Positions 8,724 to 17,638 of a stretch of 64,000 nt of DNA are shown here, in pieces. The position numbers were made by a program, and so were the translations under genes. The first letter of the stretch is position 1. The number at the start of each line of letters is the position of its first letter. This DNA comes from VRUE01 sp963840565. Its GTDB lineage: Bacteria > Actinomycetota > Thermoleophilia > Solirubrobacterales > 70-9. Location: assembly GCA_963840565.1 (NCBI GenBank), contig CAWIZH010000002.1:806001-870000 (forward strand). Reading direction: 5' to 3'. The notes beneath the pieces were generated by a model, which did not search any database, was not told the origin of the DNA, and was given only the letters and a program-made list of their open reading frames with translations.

Positions 8724-9752
8724 CTAGTTTTTGACGACGTAGACGCGGCTGCCGTCGGGAGCGATTGCGAGCGCGAGCGGAAACGGGCCAACCTTGATCG
8801 GTTTGGCAGCAAGCCTGCCAGTCGCGGCATCGATGACCGAGAGGGTGCGTTGCCCCAGACTAGTCACGTAAGCGCGACGCCCGTCAGAACTGATCGCGAT
8901 CGCGGTCGGCCTATGGTCGACCTTGAACGGCTTGGCGGCGGGCCTGCCGGTCGCGGTGTCGATCACCGAAACAGTGTCATCACGCGCGTTTGTCACGTAG
9001 ACCCGGCTTCCGTCGGGGCTGATCGCGATTGCGGAAGGGCCGTCACCGGTCTTGATCTCCTTGGCGGCCGGCTCATTGGTCGCGGTGTCGATCACCGAGA
9101 GGGTGTCGTCGCGGACGTTGACGACATAAAGGCGACTGCCGTCGGGAGTGATCGCGAGTGCGAGCGGGTACCGGCCGACCCTAATCGCCTCGGTGGCTAG
9201 TTCGTTGGTTGCGGTGTCGATCACCGAGACGGTGCCGCTGCGCGCGTTGGAGGCGTAGGCTCGGCCGCCGTCAGGGCTGACCGCCATCGCGATTGGCTCG
9301 CGGCCGACTTTGATCGTTTTGGCGATGAGGCTGTTCGTCGCGGTGTCAATCACCGAGACGGCGTTGCTTCCGGTGTCAGCGACATAGACGCGGCTGCCAT
9401 CGGGAGTGATCGCGATCTGTTCGGGAAAGCGCCCAACCTTGATCGCTTTGACTGCCACGCTGTTCGTGGCGGTGTCGATCACCGAGACACTGCCATTGCG
9501 CAGACCACCCGAGTTGACCACATAGGCGCGGTCGCCGTCAGGGCTGAGCGCGATCGCGCTCGGATAGGCGCCGACCTTGATGGGTTTGGCGGCAAGTCTG
9601 TTGGTCGCAGTATCGATCACCGAGACACTGCTTCGGATTTGGGAAGAAACGGCCGCCTGTTGAGCGCCCGCCTCCGCAACGACTACAGCCATCGCCAACC
9701 CGGCGAGTAGGAGCACGGGGAGTGTCCACCTCAAACGATTTCTCCGATCCAC
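8724..9752 (-). CDS. Secreted YVTN-family beta-propeller protein
   Basis: After a signal peptide (RRNRLRWTLPVLLLAGLAMA) the protein is about seven tandem blades of roughly 43 residues. Each reads close to SVIDTATNxxAAKxIKVG followed by SPDGSRVYVxN. This is the YNCE/YVTN repeat of surface or periplasmic seven-bladed propellers, usually binding or scaffold proteins. I prefer the GTG at 9752 because the longer form from 9788 runs towards the divergent gene at 9800 and delays the signal peptide. The strong DNA-level repeats are protein blades, not a CRISPR array. Ligand is unknown. Confidence 0.85.
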   Translation of the reverse strand: MDRRNRLRWTLPVLLLAGLAMAVVVAEAGAQQAAVSSQIRSSVSVIDTATNRLAAKPIKVGAYPSAIALSPDGDRAYVVNSGGLRNGSVSVIDTATNSVAVKAIKVGRFPEQIAITPDGSRVYVADTGSNAVSVIDTATNSLIAKTIKVGREPIAMAVSPDGGRAYASNARSGTVSVIDTATNELATEAIRVGRYPLALAITPDGSRLYVVNVRDDTLSVIDTATNEPAAKEIKTGDGPSAIAISPDGSRVYVTNARDDTVSVIDTATGRPAAKPFKVDHRPTAIAISSDGRRAYVTSLGQRTLSVIDAATGRLAAKPIKVGPFPLALAIAPDGSRVYVVKN

Positions 9753-9799
9753 GGCAGCAAAAGCTACTGAGTAAACCCATAGCACCACTCGAAGGACAC

Positions 9800-10180
9800 A
9801 TGAAACAAAAGCCTTTGCGCCGGAGTACCTATGACCAGATGACTCGGATCGCTTTTGTCGTGACCTACTTGACCTGCGCGGCCGTCGCCGTCGTCTTGCT
9901 CAACGCCAATGGCGGAGACAGTAGGTTGGCGATCGTGATCTGGGGGGTTGCCTCGGTGCTGCTCGGATGGGGAACGGGGCGACTCGGCTTCGCGCTCTTG
10001 TCCCTCCTGGCGATTCCCTTCGCGATTCCCTTCGGCTATCCGGACCACTATCAGTACAGCGAGCCAATGCCTGTCTGGTGGTCAACGATGCTCTGCGCCT
10101 TCATCTCCGCCTGCCTGATCTTCGCCAGCGCGCTCATCAAGAACGTCGTCGAGGCTCAAAGGTCTGGACCGACGGCATAA
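9800..10180 (+). CDS. Four-helix membrane protein, unknown function
   Basis: A 126-residue protein from ATG 9800, preceded by GAAGGA at 9791-9796. It has about four hydrophobic segments (FVVTYLTCAAVAVVLL, LAIVIWGVASVLLGWG, LSLLAIPFAIPFG, LCAFISACLIFASAL). No family is recognised. A longer form from ATG 9722 would overlap the divergent propeller gene, so the shorter one is preferred. It is convergent with the lipoprotein gene, with a hairpin between them. Confidence 0.6.
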   Translation: MKQKPLRRSTYDQMTRIAFVVTYLTCAAVAVVLLNANGGDSRLAIVIWGVASVLLGWGTGRLGFALLSLLAIPFAIPFGYPDHYQYSEPMPVWWSTMLCAFISACLIFASALIKNVVEAQRSGPTA

Positions 10181-10194
10181 TCCCGCCGAACAGC

Positions 10195-10220
10195 GAAAGC
10201 CCCGGCTGAAACGGGCTTTC
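10195..10220. terminator. Probable bidirectional terminator hairpin
   Basis: Arms GAAAGCCC and GGGCTTTC (8 bp, perfect) are separated by a 10-nt loop, in the 69-bp gap between two convergent genes. The T run is short (CTTTCCTC), so strength is uncertain. Its position between convergent stops is the main support. Confidence 0.5.
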
Positions 10221-10249
10221 CTCGCCAACAACTACAGGTGCCCAGAGGC

Positions 10250-10801
10250 CTAGCCGCTCATGCGGAGACGACGGACTGGCCCGTCGCTGACTTGAATCAA
10301 GAGGGTTACCGGCCTGCGGTCGCGCAGCAGGAACCCGGCCGCGAACACGGTTCGCGGCTTGTCGTCGCAGGGCACATAGGTGACCGAGGCGTAGGCGGGG
10401 TGGGGATGTACTCCGAGGATCCCGACGCGATACCGCTGCGCCTCTGGCACAGAGATCGTCACCGGACGATGCCCGGCGACTATCGTCGGCGTCTTCAGCG
10501 AGAGCAGACCGCCTTGGTGGGCGCTTTCGTCGAAGTCGGGGGCCGAGCCCCGACCGGCCAGCCCGAACGGGCCGATCCACAGTGAGTGCTTGCGCCAGTC
10601 GGCCGGGCCGGGACCGATGAAGGTGATGTCACAGTCGCGGACCTTGGAGCCAACCGCGAGATTCGGGCGAGCCGGCGGAGTGCGCGCGCCGGGCGCGATC
10701 CGCGCAGTCGTGCCGTCGGGTTGGGAGCCCTCGCCGCAGCCAGGGAGCAGAGCTAGGCAGGCCACGAGGGCCAGCGGGAAACGATAGCTATATCCGCTCA
10801 T
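10250..10801 (-). CDS. Predicted lipoprotein, unknown function
   Basis: From ATG 10801 the protein opens MSGYSYRFPLALVACLALLP and then GCGEGS, a clear lipobox (LLPGC, lipid on Cys22). About 183 residues in total. The mature part has a conserved-looking beta-rich region (KVRDCDITFIGPG, VTISVPEAQRYRVGILG, YASVTYVPCDD) with a likely disulfide pair. No family is recognised. An in-frame upstream start at 10861 would hide the lipobox 20 residues inside, so 10801 is chosen. It is divergent from the VOC gene at 10871. Confidence 0.7.
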   Translation of the reverse strand: MSGYSYRFPLALVACLALLPGCGEGSQPDGTTARIAPGARTPPARPNLAVGSKVRDCDITFIGPGPADWRKHSLWIGPFGLAGRGSAPDFDESAHQGGLLSLKTPTIVAGHRPVTISVPEAQRYRVGILGVHPHPAYASVTYVPCDDKPRTVFAAGFLLRDRRPVTLLIQVSDGPVRRLRMSG

Positions 10802-10870
10802 ATCTCTGATCGGCCAAGAAGCACTGAGAGATCCTGCCAGCTTCTTGACCCGTCCTGGCAAGATGGCTGT

Positions 10871-11224
10871 ATGGAGCGTGTGCTCGGAATCGGTGGCTAC
10901 TTCATGCGGGCCGCCGACCCGGTGGCCCTGGGCGCGTGGTATCGCGATTGCCTCGGCCTAGACGCCGATGAGAACGGCCTGTGGCGTCAGGAAGCCGGGC
11001 CGACGGTGTTCGCGACGTTCGAGTCCGAGACCGACTACTTCGGGTCCCGCGTCCAGCAGACGATGATCAACTTCCGAGTTCGTGACCTCGATGCGATGCT
11101 CGTACAGCTGCGCGCCAAGGGAGCGAATGTAGCCGAGGAGACGCAGGACATGGAGGGTGTCGGCCGGTTCGGTTGGGTTACCGATCCGGAGGGCAACCGG
11201 ATCGAGCTCTGGCAACCCGCCTAA
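10871..11224 (+). CDS. VOC (glyoxalase/bleomycin-resistance) family protein
   Basis: A 117-residue single VOC module with two beta-alpha-beta-beta-beta repeats: GIGGYFMRAADPVALGAWY, then YRDCLGLDAD and the C-terminal signature GWVTDPEGNRIELWQP with the metal-ligand Glu. Such proteins act as dimers, as isomerases, dioxygenases or drug-binding proteins; the substrate is not predictable. It starts 70 bp from the divergent lipoprotein gene and is followed on the same strand by the helicase gene. Confidence 0.85.
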   Translation: MERVLGIGGYFMRAADPVALGAWYRDCLGLDADENGLWRQEAGPTVFATFESETDYFGSRVQQTMINFRVRDLDAMLVQLRAKGANVAEETQDMEGVGRFGWVTDPEGNRIELWQPA

Positions 11225-11300
11225 ACGAATCTCTTCGCTGATCGACCCCGCACGGGGCCGGCCGTCCTCCGACCGCGGGCGACCCTATTGTGGCCCGCCC

Positions 11301-12971
11301 TTGTACGACGCCTCTCAGCACCAGATCGGCGGCGGGGCGCGTGCCGGATCGCTCCCGGATTGGCCCGATGCCCGACCCCTGCGCTCTTGGCAGGAGGAGG
11401 CGACCGAGGCCGTGCGGGCGCACTCGGCCACCAGCTTCCTCGCCTCGGCGACGCCGGCGGCAGGCAAGACCACCTTCGGCCTGCACATCGCCCACCGGAT
11501 GCTGAGCGCCAAGTTCGTCTCGCGCGTCGTCGTCGCCGGCCCGACCACCCACATCTGCCGCCAGTGGGCCGCCGACGCGGGCCGCTACGGCATCGACCTC
11601 GAGCCGAACAGGCCAAACTCGGACGGGCCGGAGTCGGCCGACTTCCATGGCGTTGCCGTCACCTACCAGACGATCGCCGCCGGGCCGGATACGCACCGGC
11701 TGGCCGCCGGCCGCCGGCCGACCCTGCTGATCGCCGACGAGCCCCACCACATGGGCGATCAGGCCGCCTGGGGCGTGCAGACCCGCAAGGCCTTTGACGG
11801 TGCCCGCTTCCGGCTGCTCCTCTCCGGCACGCCCTTCCGCTCCGACAACTCGGCGATTCCCTGGGTCACCTACGACGAGGACAACCTCAGCCGGGCTGAC
11901 TACGCCTACGGCTACCCGCAGGCGCTGCATGACCGGGTGTGCCGCCCGATCACCTTCCTGCCCTATGACGGCGAGATGGAGTGGGTCTCGGACGGTCGGC
12001 TGCGCAGCGCTGACTTCGACCTTGTCCTGCCGTCGGCGGAGTCAGCCCGGCGCCTGCGGACGGCGCTTAGCCCAGACGGCGAGTGGATGGGCGAGGTACT
12101 GCGCGACGGCGATGCCAGGCTGAGCGCGGTGCGCGCCGACGGGCACCCGGACGCCGGCGGCCTGGTCATCGCCTCCGATCAGGATCACGCGCGGGCGATT
12201 GCGGCGCGACTCGGGGCGGTCTCGGGAGAGCAACCCGAGCTGGTGATGAGCGATGAGCCCGGTGCCAGCCGGCGCATCGCCGATTTCGCCTCCTCCGACC
12301 GGCGCTGGCTGGTCTCGGTCCTGATGGTCTCGGAGGGCGTCGACATCCCCCGCCTGCGAGTCGGTGTCTACGCGACGGCGGCCCGGACCGAGCTCTTCTT
12401 CCGTCAGGTGGTCGGTCGCTTCATCCGCACCACCCCGAAACCGCGCCGCCAGATGAGCTACCTGCTGATGCCGGCCGACTCGCGGCTGAAGGCGCTCGCC
12501 CACGAGATTGAGCTGGAGCGCCGTCACGCGCTCGACCTCTCGCCGGACGCCGAGGAGGAAGAGCTCGAGCTGGACGACTTCGATCCGGAGCGGCCCGAGC
12601 CAGGTGGCGGCTTTGCCGCCCTGAGCTCGGGCGACGCCGAGCTGGACGAGGCGATCATGAGCGAGACCACGCTCCAGCTCTTCCCGACCGATGACCCTGA
12701 GCCGAGGGCGAAGAAGGTGACTGCCCTCACCAAGCCCAAAGCCGCGTCGGAGGACCTCGAGCCCGAGCGGGAGTCGGCCTATGCGACCCGAGAGCGGCTG
12801 CGCGGCGAGCGCAGCCGCCTGGTCGCCAACGTCGCCCGTCGCACCGGCAAGTCGCACCGGGAGGTCCAGGCCCGCATCAATCGCGCCACCCGAGCGCGCT
12901 CGGTCGCCAGCGCCACCATCGAGCAACTCGAGCGCGGCAATGCGATGCTGCGCCGCGAGCTGGGGCGGTGA
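11301..12971 (+). CDS. Superfamily II DEAD/DEAH-box helicase
   Basis: This is an SF2 nucleic-acid translocase of about 556 residues. Seen in order: a Q-motif-like LRSWQEEATEA, Walker A as SATPAAGKTT, motif Ia (VVVAGPTTHICRQW), Walker B as IADEPHH, motif III as LLSGTPFRSD, then the second RecA domain with VSEGVDIPRLRVGVY (motif V) and QVVGRFIRT (motif VI). The C-terminus is acidic, then basic and coiled (ERLRGERSRLVANVARRTGK). DEPH replaces the usual DEAH/DECH. The frame is open from 11157, overlapping the VOC gene, so TTG 11301 is the likeliest start, though it has no clear Shine-Dalgarno sequence. No restriction or CRISPR partner is adjacent. Confidence 0.85.
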   Translation: MYDASQHQIGGGARAGSLPDWPDARPLRSWQEEATEAVRAHSATSFLASATPAAGKTTFGLHIAHRMLSAKFVSRVVVAGPTTHICRQWAADAGRYGIDLEPNRPNSDGPESADFHGVAVTYQTIAAGPDTHRLAAGRRPTLLIADEPHHMGDQAAWGVQTRKAFDGARFRLLLSGTPFRSDNSAIPWVTYDEDNLSRADYAYGYPQALHDRVCRPITFLPYDGEMEWVSDGRLRSADFDLVLPSAESARRLRTALSPDGEWMGEVLRDGDARLSAVRADGHPDAGGLVIASDQDHARAIAARLGAVSGEQPELVMSDEPGASRRIADFASSDRRWLVSVLMVSEGVDIPRLRVGVYATAARTELFFRQVVGRFIRTTPKPRRQMSYLLMPADSRLKALAHEIELERRHALDLSPDAEEEELELDDFDPERPEPGGGFAALSSGDAELDEAIMSETTLQLFPTDDPEPRAKKVTALTKPKAASEDLEPERESAYATRERLRGERSRLVANVARRTGKSHREVQARINRATRARSVASATIEQLERGNAMLRRELGR

Positions 12972-13020
12972 GTTCGCTGAGACCAAGCACCCCATCCAGA
13001 CCGCGCCATAGAATCGCGCC

Positions 13021-13422
13021 GTGTCGTTCACTCTCAGGAACCTGAAGGACGACCTGGAGGACGTCGGGTCCAACTTCGGCGGCTCGCCGGACCTGGAGTT
13101 CCGCTTGGCGACCGGGGCGCTCGAGCTCGAGCAATCAGGCTTGGGCTACCAGCGCCTCCCGCCCGGCTATCGCTTTCCGTACGGCCACACGCACAAGGAG
13201 CAGGAGGAGGTCTACGTGGTCCTGCGCGGGAGCGGGCGGATGAAGCTCGACGAGGAGATCGTCGAGCTCGAGCAATGGGACGCGGTGCGCGTCTCGCCCG
13301 GTACGTGGCGCGGCTATGAGGCCGGGCCGGAGGGCCTCGAGATCCTCGTCATCGGCGCGCCCAATCTCGGCGAGTCTCCACGCGAAGACGTCGAGGGCCA
13401 GCGCGACTGGTGGGCTGGCTAG
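13021..13422 (+). CDS. Cupin-domain protein
   Basis: A 133-residue monomeric cupin: RFPYGHTHKEQEEVYVVLRG gives the HxHx4E-type metal site, and DAVRVSPGTWRGYEAGPEG the second half. The Gly-rich ligand loop and Trp-rich C-terminus resemble small mannose-6-phosphate-isomerase-like cupins; substrate unknown. The start is GTG 13021. A TAGAAT hexamer lies a few bases upstream with no Shine-Dalgarno, which fits leaderless transcription, common in actinobacteria. It converges with the next gene, 3 bp away. Confidence 0.85.
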   Translation: MSFTLRNLKDDLEDVGSNFGGSPDLEFRLATGALELEQSGLGYQRLPPGYRFPYGHTHKEQEEVYVVLRGSGRMKLDEEIVELEQWDAVRVSPGTWRGYEAGPEGLEILVIGAPNLGESPREDVEGQRDWWAG

Positions 13423-13425
13423 CGC

Positions 13426-13701
13426 CTAATCCGTCTCGCCGCGGCGGGCATACAGCTCATCCACATGGGACATGCCTTTCGGCGGCAACATCGCCCCAAC
13501 GATCCAGATGACTGGAATGAAAAAGCCGAAGGCGAAGAGGAAGTAGTGCTTGTTCTGGAACGTCCTGACGCCAAGGACAACCAAGAGAACGAAATACAAG
13601 ATGCCTAGTCCGACGATTAGCAAGACGAGCTCCCATTCCTGTAGAGGTTCCGCCGCCTCAGACGCTTTCCAATCGGTGGGCGGCGGCTGGCACCACTGCA
13701 C
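13426..13701 (-). CDS. Two-helix membrane protein, unknown function
   Basis: A 91-residue protein with two membrane segments (ELVLLIVGLGILYFVLLVVL and YFLFAFGFFIPVIWIVGAM) joined by a short basic loop, with an acidic/basic C-terminal tail. The layout resembles small phospholipase-D-like or DUF-type integral membrane proteins, but no family is assigned. It is convergent with the cupin gene. The 178-bp gap to the next gene (13702-13879) holds nothing I can name. Confidence 0.55.
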   Translation of the reverse strand: MQWCQPPPTDWKASEAAEPLQEWELVLLIVGLGILYFVLLVVLGVRTFQNKHYFLFAFGFFIPVIWIVGAMLPPKGMSHVDELYARRGETD

Positions 13702-13879
13702 TCCGCGTCGTGCTGCACTGCCCCCGAGTCTGGCACAGCCCGCCTCGCCCTAGGCAACTCCGCGGAAGAGCGACCGGGCGGTGGATCGGCTGCTGGTAGC
13801 TTCCTGTCGACATGAGCGACAGTCGCCCTGAGCTGTGCTGCGACGCCCGTGAGCAGGGCGGCGGGGGGCTGAGCGGAGA

Positions 13880-15289
13880 ATGACCAGGATCGTCGTGCTA
13901 GGTGGTGGGGTGTGCGGGCTGGCGTCAGGGTTGATGCTGGCGCGCGACGGGCACGAGGTCACGGTGCTCGAGCGCGACGCGGATCCTGTGCCGGAGTCCG
14001 TAGATGAGGCGTGGGAGAAGTGGTCGCGCGAGGGAGTAACTCAGTTCCGTATGGCTCATTTCCTGCAGCCCGCGGGTAGCGCGGTGCTGGAGCAGGAGCT
14101 CCCCGACGTGTTCGATGGGCTCGTCGCGGCGGGCGCGATGCGTCTGGATTTGCTCGGGCTGATGCCCCCCAACCTGGCAGATGGCGGCCCACGGTCAGGC
14201 GATGAGCGGTTCGTTACCTACACCGCTCGCCGCCCGGTGTTCGAGCAGATCCTGGGAGCGGCGGCAGAGGACGAGCCCGGCCTGGAGGTGCGCCGCGGCG
14301 TGACCGTGAAGGAGCCGATCATTGAGGCCGGCAGCGAGACGCCGCACGTGGCTGGCGTTCGCCTCGACTCGGGCGAGACGCTGCAGGCCGATCTCGTAGT
14401 TGACGCGATGGGCCGGGGCTCGCAGCTGCCGCGTTGGTGTAGCGATGCGAACATCGGGCCTCTGCACGAGGAGTCCGAGGATTCGGGGTTCATCTACTAC
14501 GGCCGGTTCTTCCGCTCAGCGGACGGCTCGACCCCACCACCCTACGGTCCTCTGCTGGCGCCGATCGGGACCTTCTCGATCCTGACTCTCCCGTCGGACA
14601 ACGGCACCTGGGCAGTGACCACCTACATCTCGAGCGGAGACCAGCCGCTGAAGCGGATGCGCGATCCCGACGCGTGGAGGGCCGTCATCGAGGCGTGCCC
14701 AGCACATGCACACTGGCTGGAGGGTGAGCCGATCAGCGACCTCATGGCGATGGGCGGTGTGATCGACCGCTACCGCCGCCCGCTGCACGACGGGCGGCCC
14801 GTGCTCACCGGCATCGCCCTGCTCGGCGACGCCTGCGCATGCACCAACCCCTCGCTCGGTCGCGGCATCACCCTCGGACTGATACACGCCCAGGCCCTAC
14901 GCGAGGTCGTCAGCTCGCATTTGGAGGATCCATTGGAGTTCGCACAGGCGTGGGACGAGGCCACCGAGGCGCGGCTGACGCCCTGGTACCGGGAGACGGT
15001 CGCCGAGGATCGCAGCCGGCTGAGCGAAATCGAGGCGCTGCGCCAAGGATTGGAGCCACCGCAGCCGAGCGACCCATCGCAGGCCCTTCGGGGAGCGCTT
15101 CTCACGGCGATACTGCATGATCCCGACCTCTTCAAGGCCTTCCTGGAGTCCCGCTCCTGCCTGACGCCGTTGAGTGAGACCTTCGCGCAGGACGGGGTGC
15201 CCGAGCGCATTCTCGAGCTGGCGGGTCAGCACGAGCGCCTGCAGATACCAGGCCCTGACCGCGAGGAGTTGCTGCGACTGCTCGCTTGA
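13880..15289 (+). CDS. FAD-dependent monooxygenase/oxidoreductase
   Basis: A 469-residue flavoprotein. The N-terminal Rossmann motif is VVLGGGVCGLASGLMLARDG (GxGxxG variant) ending in the ribose-binding acidic ERD. The second FAD motif is ALLGDACACTNPSLGRGITL, the GD(A/S)x5P pattern of PHBH-type hydroxylases and the squalene epoxidase/geranylgeranyl reductase group. The substrate is unknown; no partner reductase or halogenase Trp motif is evident. It is a single-gene unit followed 98 bp later by a small dimeric-barrel-like gene. Confidence 0.85.
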   Translation: MTRIVVLGGGVCGLASGLMLARDGHEVTVLERDADPVPESVDEAWEKWSREGVTQFRMAHFLQPAGSAVLEQELPDVFDGLVAAGAMRLDLLGLMPPNLADGGPRSGDERFVTYTARRPVFEQILGAAAEDEPGLEVRRGVTVKEPIIEAGSETPHVAGVRLDSGETLQADLVVDAMGRGSQLPRWCSDANIGPLHEESEDSGFIYYGRFFRSADGSTPPPYGPLLAPIGTFSILTLPSDNGTWAVTTYISSGDQPLKRMRDPDAWRAVIEACPAHAHWLEGEPISDLMAMGGVIDRYRRPLHDGRPVLTGIALLGDACACTNPSLGRGITLGLIHAQALREVVSSHLEDPLEFAQAWDEATEARLTPWYRETVAEDRSRLSEIEALRQGLEPPQPSDPSQALRGALLTAILHDPDLFKAFLESRSCLTPLSETFAQDGVPERILELAGQHERLQIPGPDREELLRLLA

Positions 15290-15387
15290 GATGCGGTGAA
15301 CGCCGCAGAGAGACGGTTCGATCGGCCCGCGGGTCGGAGAAAACCGACTAAGGTCGATATCCAAGACAAACCAAGGAGGATGCCGTC

Positions 15388-15675
15388 ATGTATGTACGCG
15401 CCGTCAGGTTCACCGACGTTTCTGCAGAGCGGATGAAGGAGCTCCTTGCCCGCATCGAGGAGTCCGACGGGCCACCCCCCGGCGTGCCCGCCAAAGGCCT
15501 CAAGATCTTGTTCGATGGCTCACAGGACACGGCAGTGGTCCTTCAGTACTTCGAGAGCGCAGAGGACATGGAGGCGGGAGCTCAAGTGTTCAGTGCGATG
15601 GATCCCTCAGAGACGCCTGGCACCCGAGCGTCGGTGGACATGTGCGAGGTGAAGCTCGAGCGAACGCTCGCCTGA
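15388..15675 (+). CDS. Small ferredoxin-like-fold protein (ABM-like), unknown function
   Basis: A 95-residue protein with an excellent Shine-Dalgarno (AAGGAGG) 8 nt before ATG 15388. The pattern strand (MYVRAVRF), helix (SAERMKELLARIEES), strand (GLKILFDGS), strand (TAVVLQYFES), helix (AEDMEAGAQVFSAM), strand (VDMCEVKLE) fits a dimeric alpha/beta barrel. Such proteins are monooxygenases or ligand-binding proteins; no catalytic residues can be assigned. The preceding flavoprotein gene may share its transcript. Confidence 0.7.
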   Translation: MYVRAVRFTDVSAERMKELLARIEESDGPPPGVPAKGLKILFDGSQDTAVVLQYFESAEDMEAGAQVFSAMDPSETPGTRASVDMCEVKLERTLA

Positions 15676-15780
15676 CAGCCAGGTCGCTGAGGAAGGACGG
15701 GCGAGACCGCCGGCGTATCCCGCCAGCGCTCGAATGTCCCATTCGCTTGGCTGCTTGACCTTGCCCGTCGGCGCCCGTCT

Positions 15781-17172
15781 CTATTTCCAGCGTCGTGGCG
15801 CCCCGGCCAGGTATTCCGTGTAGCCGCGCAGTGCGGCTGGCGAGACCAGCGCCCGATAGCCGAACAGGTAGCCGAAGAAACCCAGGACGTCGTGTCGGGG
15901 ATGGAATCCGAGGCGACGAAAGACGTGCCGCTCCTGCCACCTGCGCAGCAGCCCGTAGATGGCGAGGGTAATCGGCAGCACCAGCATCGACCACCATGAG
16001 AACAACAGTGGATAGCCGGCAATGAAGAGGACGACGCCCGGTATCCAAAAGAAGACATAGCCGATGTCGAGGAGCGGCACGAGGTAGTCAAGCCCGCAGA
16101 CGAACTTGGCCAAGACTCTCGGCTGCTCGGCCGGCGGGTGGCGCCGAAGGCCCTCCAGCATCCCCTGCGCCCAGCGCGATCGTTGACGCAGGAGCTGGCG
16201 AACCCGCTCTGGCGCCGCAGTGACGCCGAGCGCGCACGGCTCGTACTCGACGAGCCCGCGGGATCCCATCATCGACCAGGTGAGGACGATGTCCTCGCCG
16301 ATCGCGTCCGGCCAACCGCCCACGGCGCGGAGGTCGTCCGTCCAGTACGCAGAGAAAGCGCCCTGGGCGACCAGGGTGCTGTGGTAGGCCGCCTGCATTC
16401 GCTTGATCCCGTTGATCCCGAGGCGGTAGTCCCAGCTCTGCATCCTGGTAAGCAGATTGCGTGTCGGGCTCTCGACAACCAGGGCGCCCGCGCAGGCGCA
16501 TACATGCTGCCCGTCAGGTTCGCCCATCAGCCTGCTGACCAGATACCTCAGAGCGTCCGGGTGCAGGAGGGTGTCGGCGTCAACGGTGACCACGATTGAG
16601 GTTTTGACGCTCTCGAGCGCTCTGTTGAGCGCCCGCCACTTTCCCGCCTGCGGCTCGAAGGTGCGCCGCAGCTCCAGACCACGGCGTCGCGCCGTCTCCT
16701 CGGCGACCAGGGCGGTGCGGTCGGTCGAGTTGTTGTCCGCGAGGATCGCCGTCAGCGGCCCGCCGTAGGAGAGATCCGCGATCCGCTCCAGGGTCGGCCC
16801 GATGGCCGACTCCTCGTCGCGGGCGGCGATCACGACGGTGATCGGGGGCCACGCACCCTCCGGCCAGGGACCACCGGGTGGATCCAGCGACGGGACGCGG
16901 TAGCGCAACGTGAGCAGCGTAAAAACCATGAAGCCGACGAGCACGGTCGGGACGTAGGCGAGGAAGATCGGGATCACCCAGGACATCACTGGACCGATCG
17001 CATCGCGCAGCTCTGTCCGCCATGGAGAAGACGCCCAGACGGCGAATGCCACGTAGGCAGCGGTCAACCCGAACGCCACCGTGAATCTGAGCGTCGTAGA
17101 GGCTCCTTCGTGCGACCAGGCGCGCGTCTTGTGGAGGTCCGGGTTCCGTTTGGCGGACACGGCTTGTGACAT
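15781..17172 (-). CDS. Membrane glycosyltransferase family 2
   Basis: This 463-residue protein has two N-terminal membrane helices (about 28-48 and 62-90), a GT2 catalytic domain and three C-terminal helices. The catalytic domain shows ITVVIAARDEESAIGPTLER, a DxD motif (DAD, 198-200), the GED acceptor motif (292-294) and QRSRWAQG (330-337). This Q(R/Q)xRW arrangement is that of processive enzymes such as poly-N-acetylglucosamine, cellulose or hyaluronan synthases, so it probably makes or extends a cell-surface polysaccharide at the cytoplasmic membrane. No export or regulatory partners are adjacent. It is the last backbone-like gene before the first tRNA-Gly remnant. Confidence 0.9.
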   Translation of the reverse strand: MSQAVSAKRNPDLHKTRAWSHEGASTTLRFTVAFGLTAAYVAFAVWASSPWRTELRDAIGPVMSWVIPIFLAYVPTVLVGFMVFTLLTLRYRVPSLDPPGGPWPEGAWPPITVVIAARDEESAIGPTLERIADLSYGGPLTAILADNNSTDRTALVAEETARRRGLELRRTFEPQAGKWRALNRALESVKTSIVVTVDADTLLHPDALRYLVSRLMGEPDGQHVCACAGALVVESPTRNLLTRMQSWDYRLGINGIKRMQAAYHSTLVAQGAFSAYWTDDLRAVGGWPDAIGEDIVLTWSMMGSRGLVEYEPCALGVTAAPERVRQLLRQRSRWAQGMLEGLRRHPPAEQPRVLAKFVCGLDYLVPLLDIGYVFFWIPGVVLFIAGYPLLFSWWSMLVLPITLAIYGLLRRWQERHVFRRLGFHPRHDVLGFFGYLFGYRALVSPAALRGYTEYLAGAPRRWK

Positions 17173-17325
17173 GGTCCTCAGCGTTCCACAGGGGATGGGA
17201 CGCCCGGGATCGCTCTCGAACGAACGTCTAATGCCCCCCGGCGCGGCGAGCTTTCGGTGCTGGCCCCGGGTCGGGTTTCAGCGTCCTGCCCCGGAGCCGA
17301 CCCGCCCACGTGCGGGCAATTCGCG
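17173..17325. other. Intergenic spacer left of the first tRNA-Gly remnant
   Basis: There is no supported gene between the glycosyltransferase start and the tRNA-Gly fragment. Together with the repeat and arm sequences that follow, this makes a 460-bp gene-free stretch up to the sigma-factor gene. Confidence 0.5.
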
Positions 17326-17378
17326 AAAAGCGGCTGAAGGGATTCGAACCCTCGACCTTCTGCATGGCAATTAGGCCG
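17326..17378 (-). repeat. tRNA-Gly(GCC) 3'-half remnant, putative attachment site copy A
   Basis: Bases 17328-17370 match the 43 bp at 60799-60841 exactly. That is the 3' half of tRNA-Gly(GCC) from the anticodon loop to the acceptor end. The 5' half of the tRNA is missing here. Copy A and copy B (27755-27807) agree over 53 bp, beyond the tRNA-identical part. Direct repeats of a tRNA 3' end are the usual footprint of tyrosine-recombinase integration. Confidence 0.8.
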
Positions 17379-17456
17379 ATCCTCGAAGGCTGCGCGCCGC
17401 AATTGTGCCAACTTGCAGGAACTTCATGCCGTCGAGACCAACGACCCGAATCGACC

Positions 17457-17518
17457 ATATGCGGGGATATGCGCCGATATGCAGCGTTTCGGGCACTCGC
17501 GCGAACGAGTGCCCGAAA
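17457..17518. promoter_or_regulatory. Triple 10-bp repeat plus hairpin (arm A)
   Basis: Three abutting 10-mers (ATATGCGGGG, ATATGCGCCG, ATATGCAGCG; 17457-17486) run straight into an inverted repeat. Its 13-bp arms are 17487-17499 and 17506-17518 (TTTCGGGCACTCG and its complement) with loop CGCGAA. The same layout is found next to copy B. It looks like recombinase arm sites or an iteron-and-hairpin origin; which one cannot be told. Confidence 0.65.
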
Positions 17519-17638
17519 TTGCCGAGGCCGGTTTGATTGCGTTCCGACCGACAGCAGAGGCGCGTCGTCCTCGACCCGACTCCCCGTCGCCATGTCGCCG
17601 GGTGAAATATCCACCGCCCGGCGGGCACTACAGTGATA

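Noticed and set aside
8724..9650. Possible CRISPR-like periodic DNA repeats
   Set aside because: The period is about 130 bp and in frame; these are beta-propeller blades of one protein.
12042..13073. 343-codon minus-strand ORF
   Set aside because: Antisense to the SF2 helicase gene and without any recognisable motif.
17371..17628. Minus-strand ORF next to tRNA remnant A, similar to one next to remnant B (SNRP..AAYRRIS)
   Set aside because: Similarity comes from the 10-bp repeats and hairpin, with differences that preserve pairing and not codons; it runs into the tRNA sequence. Better explained as DNA sites.
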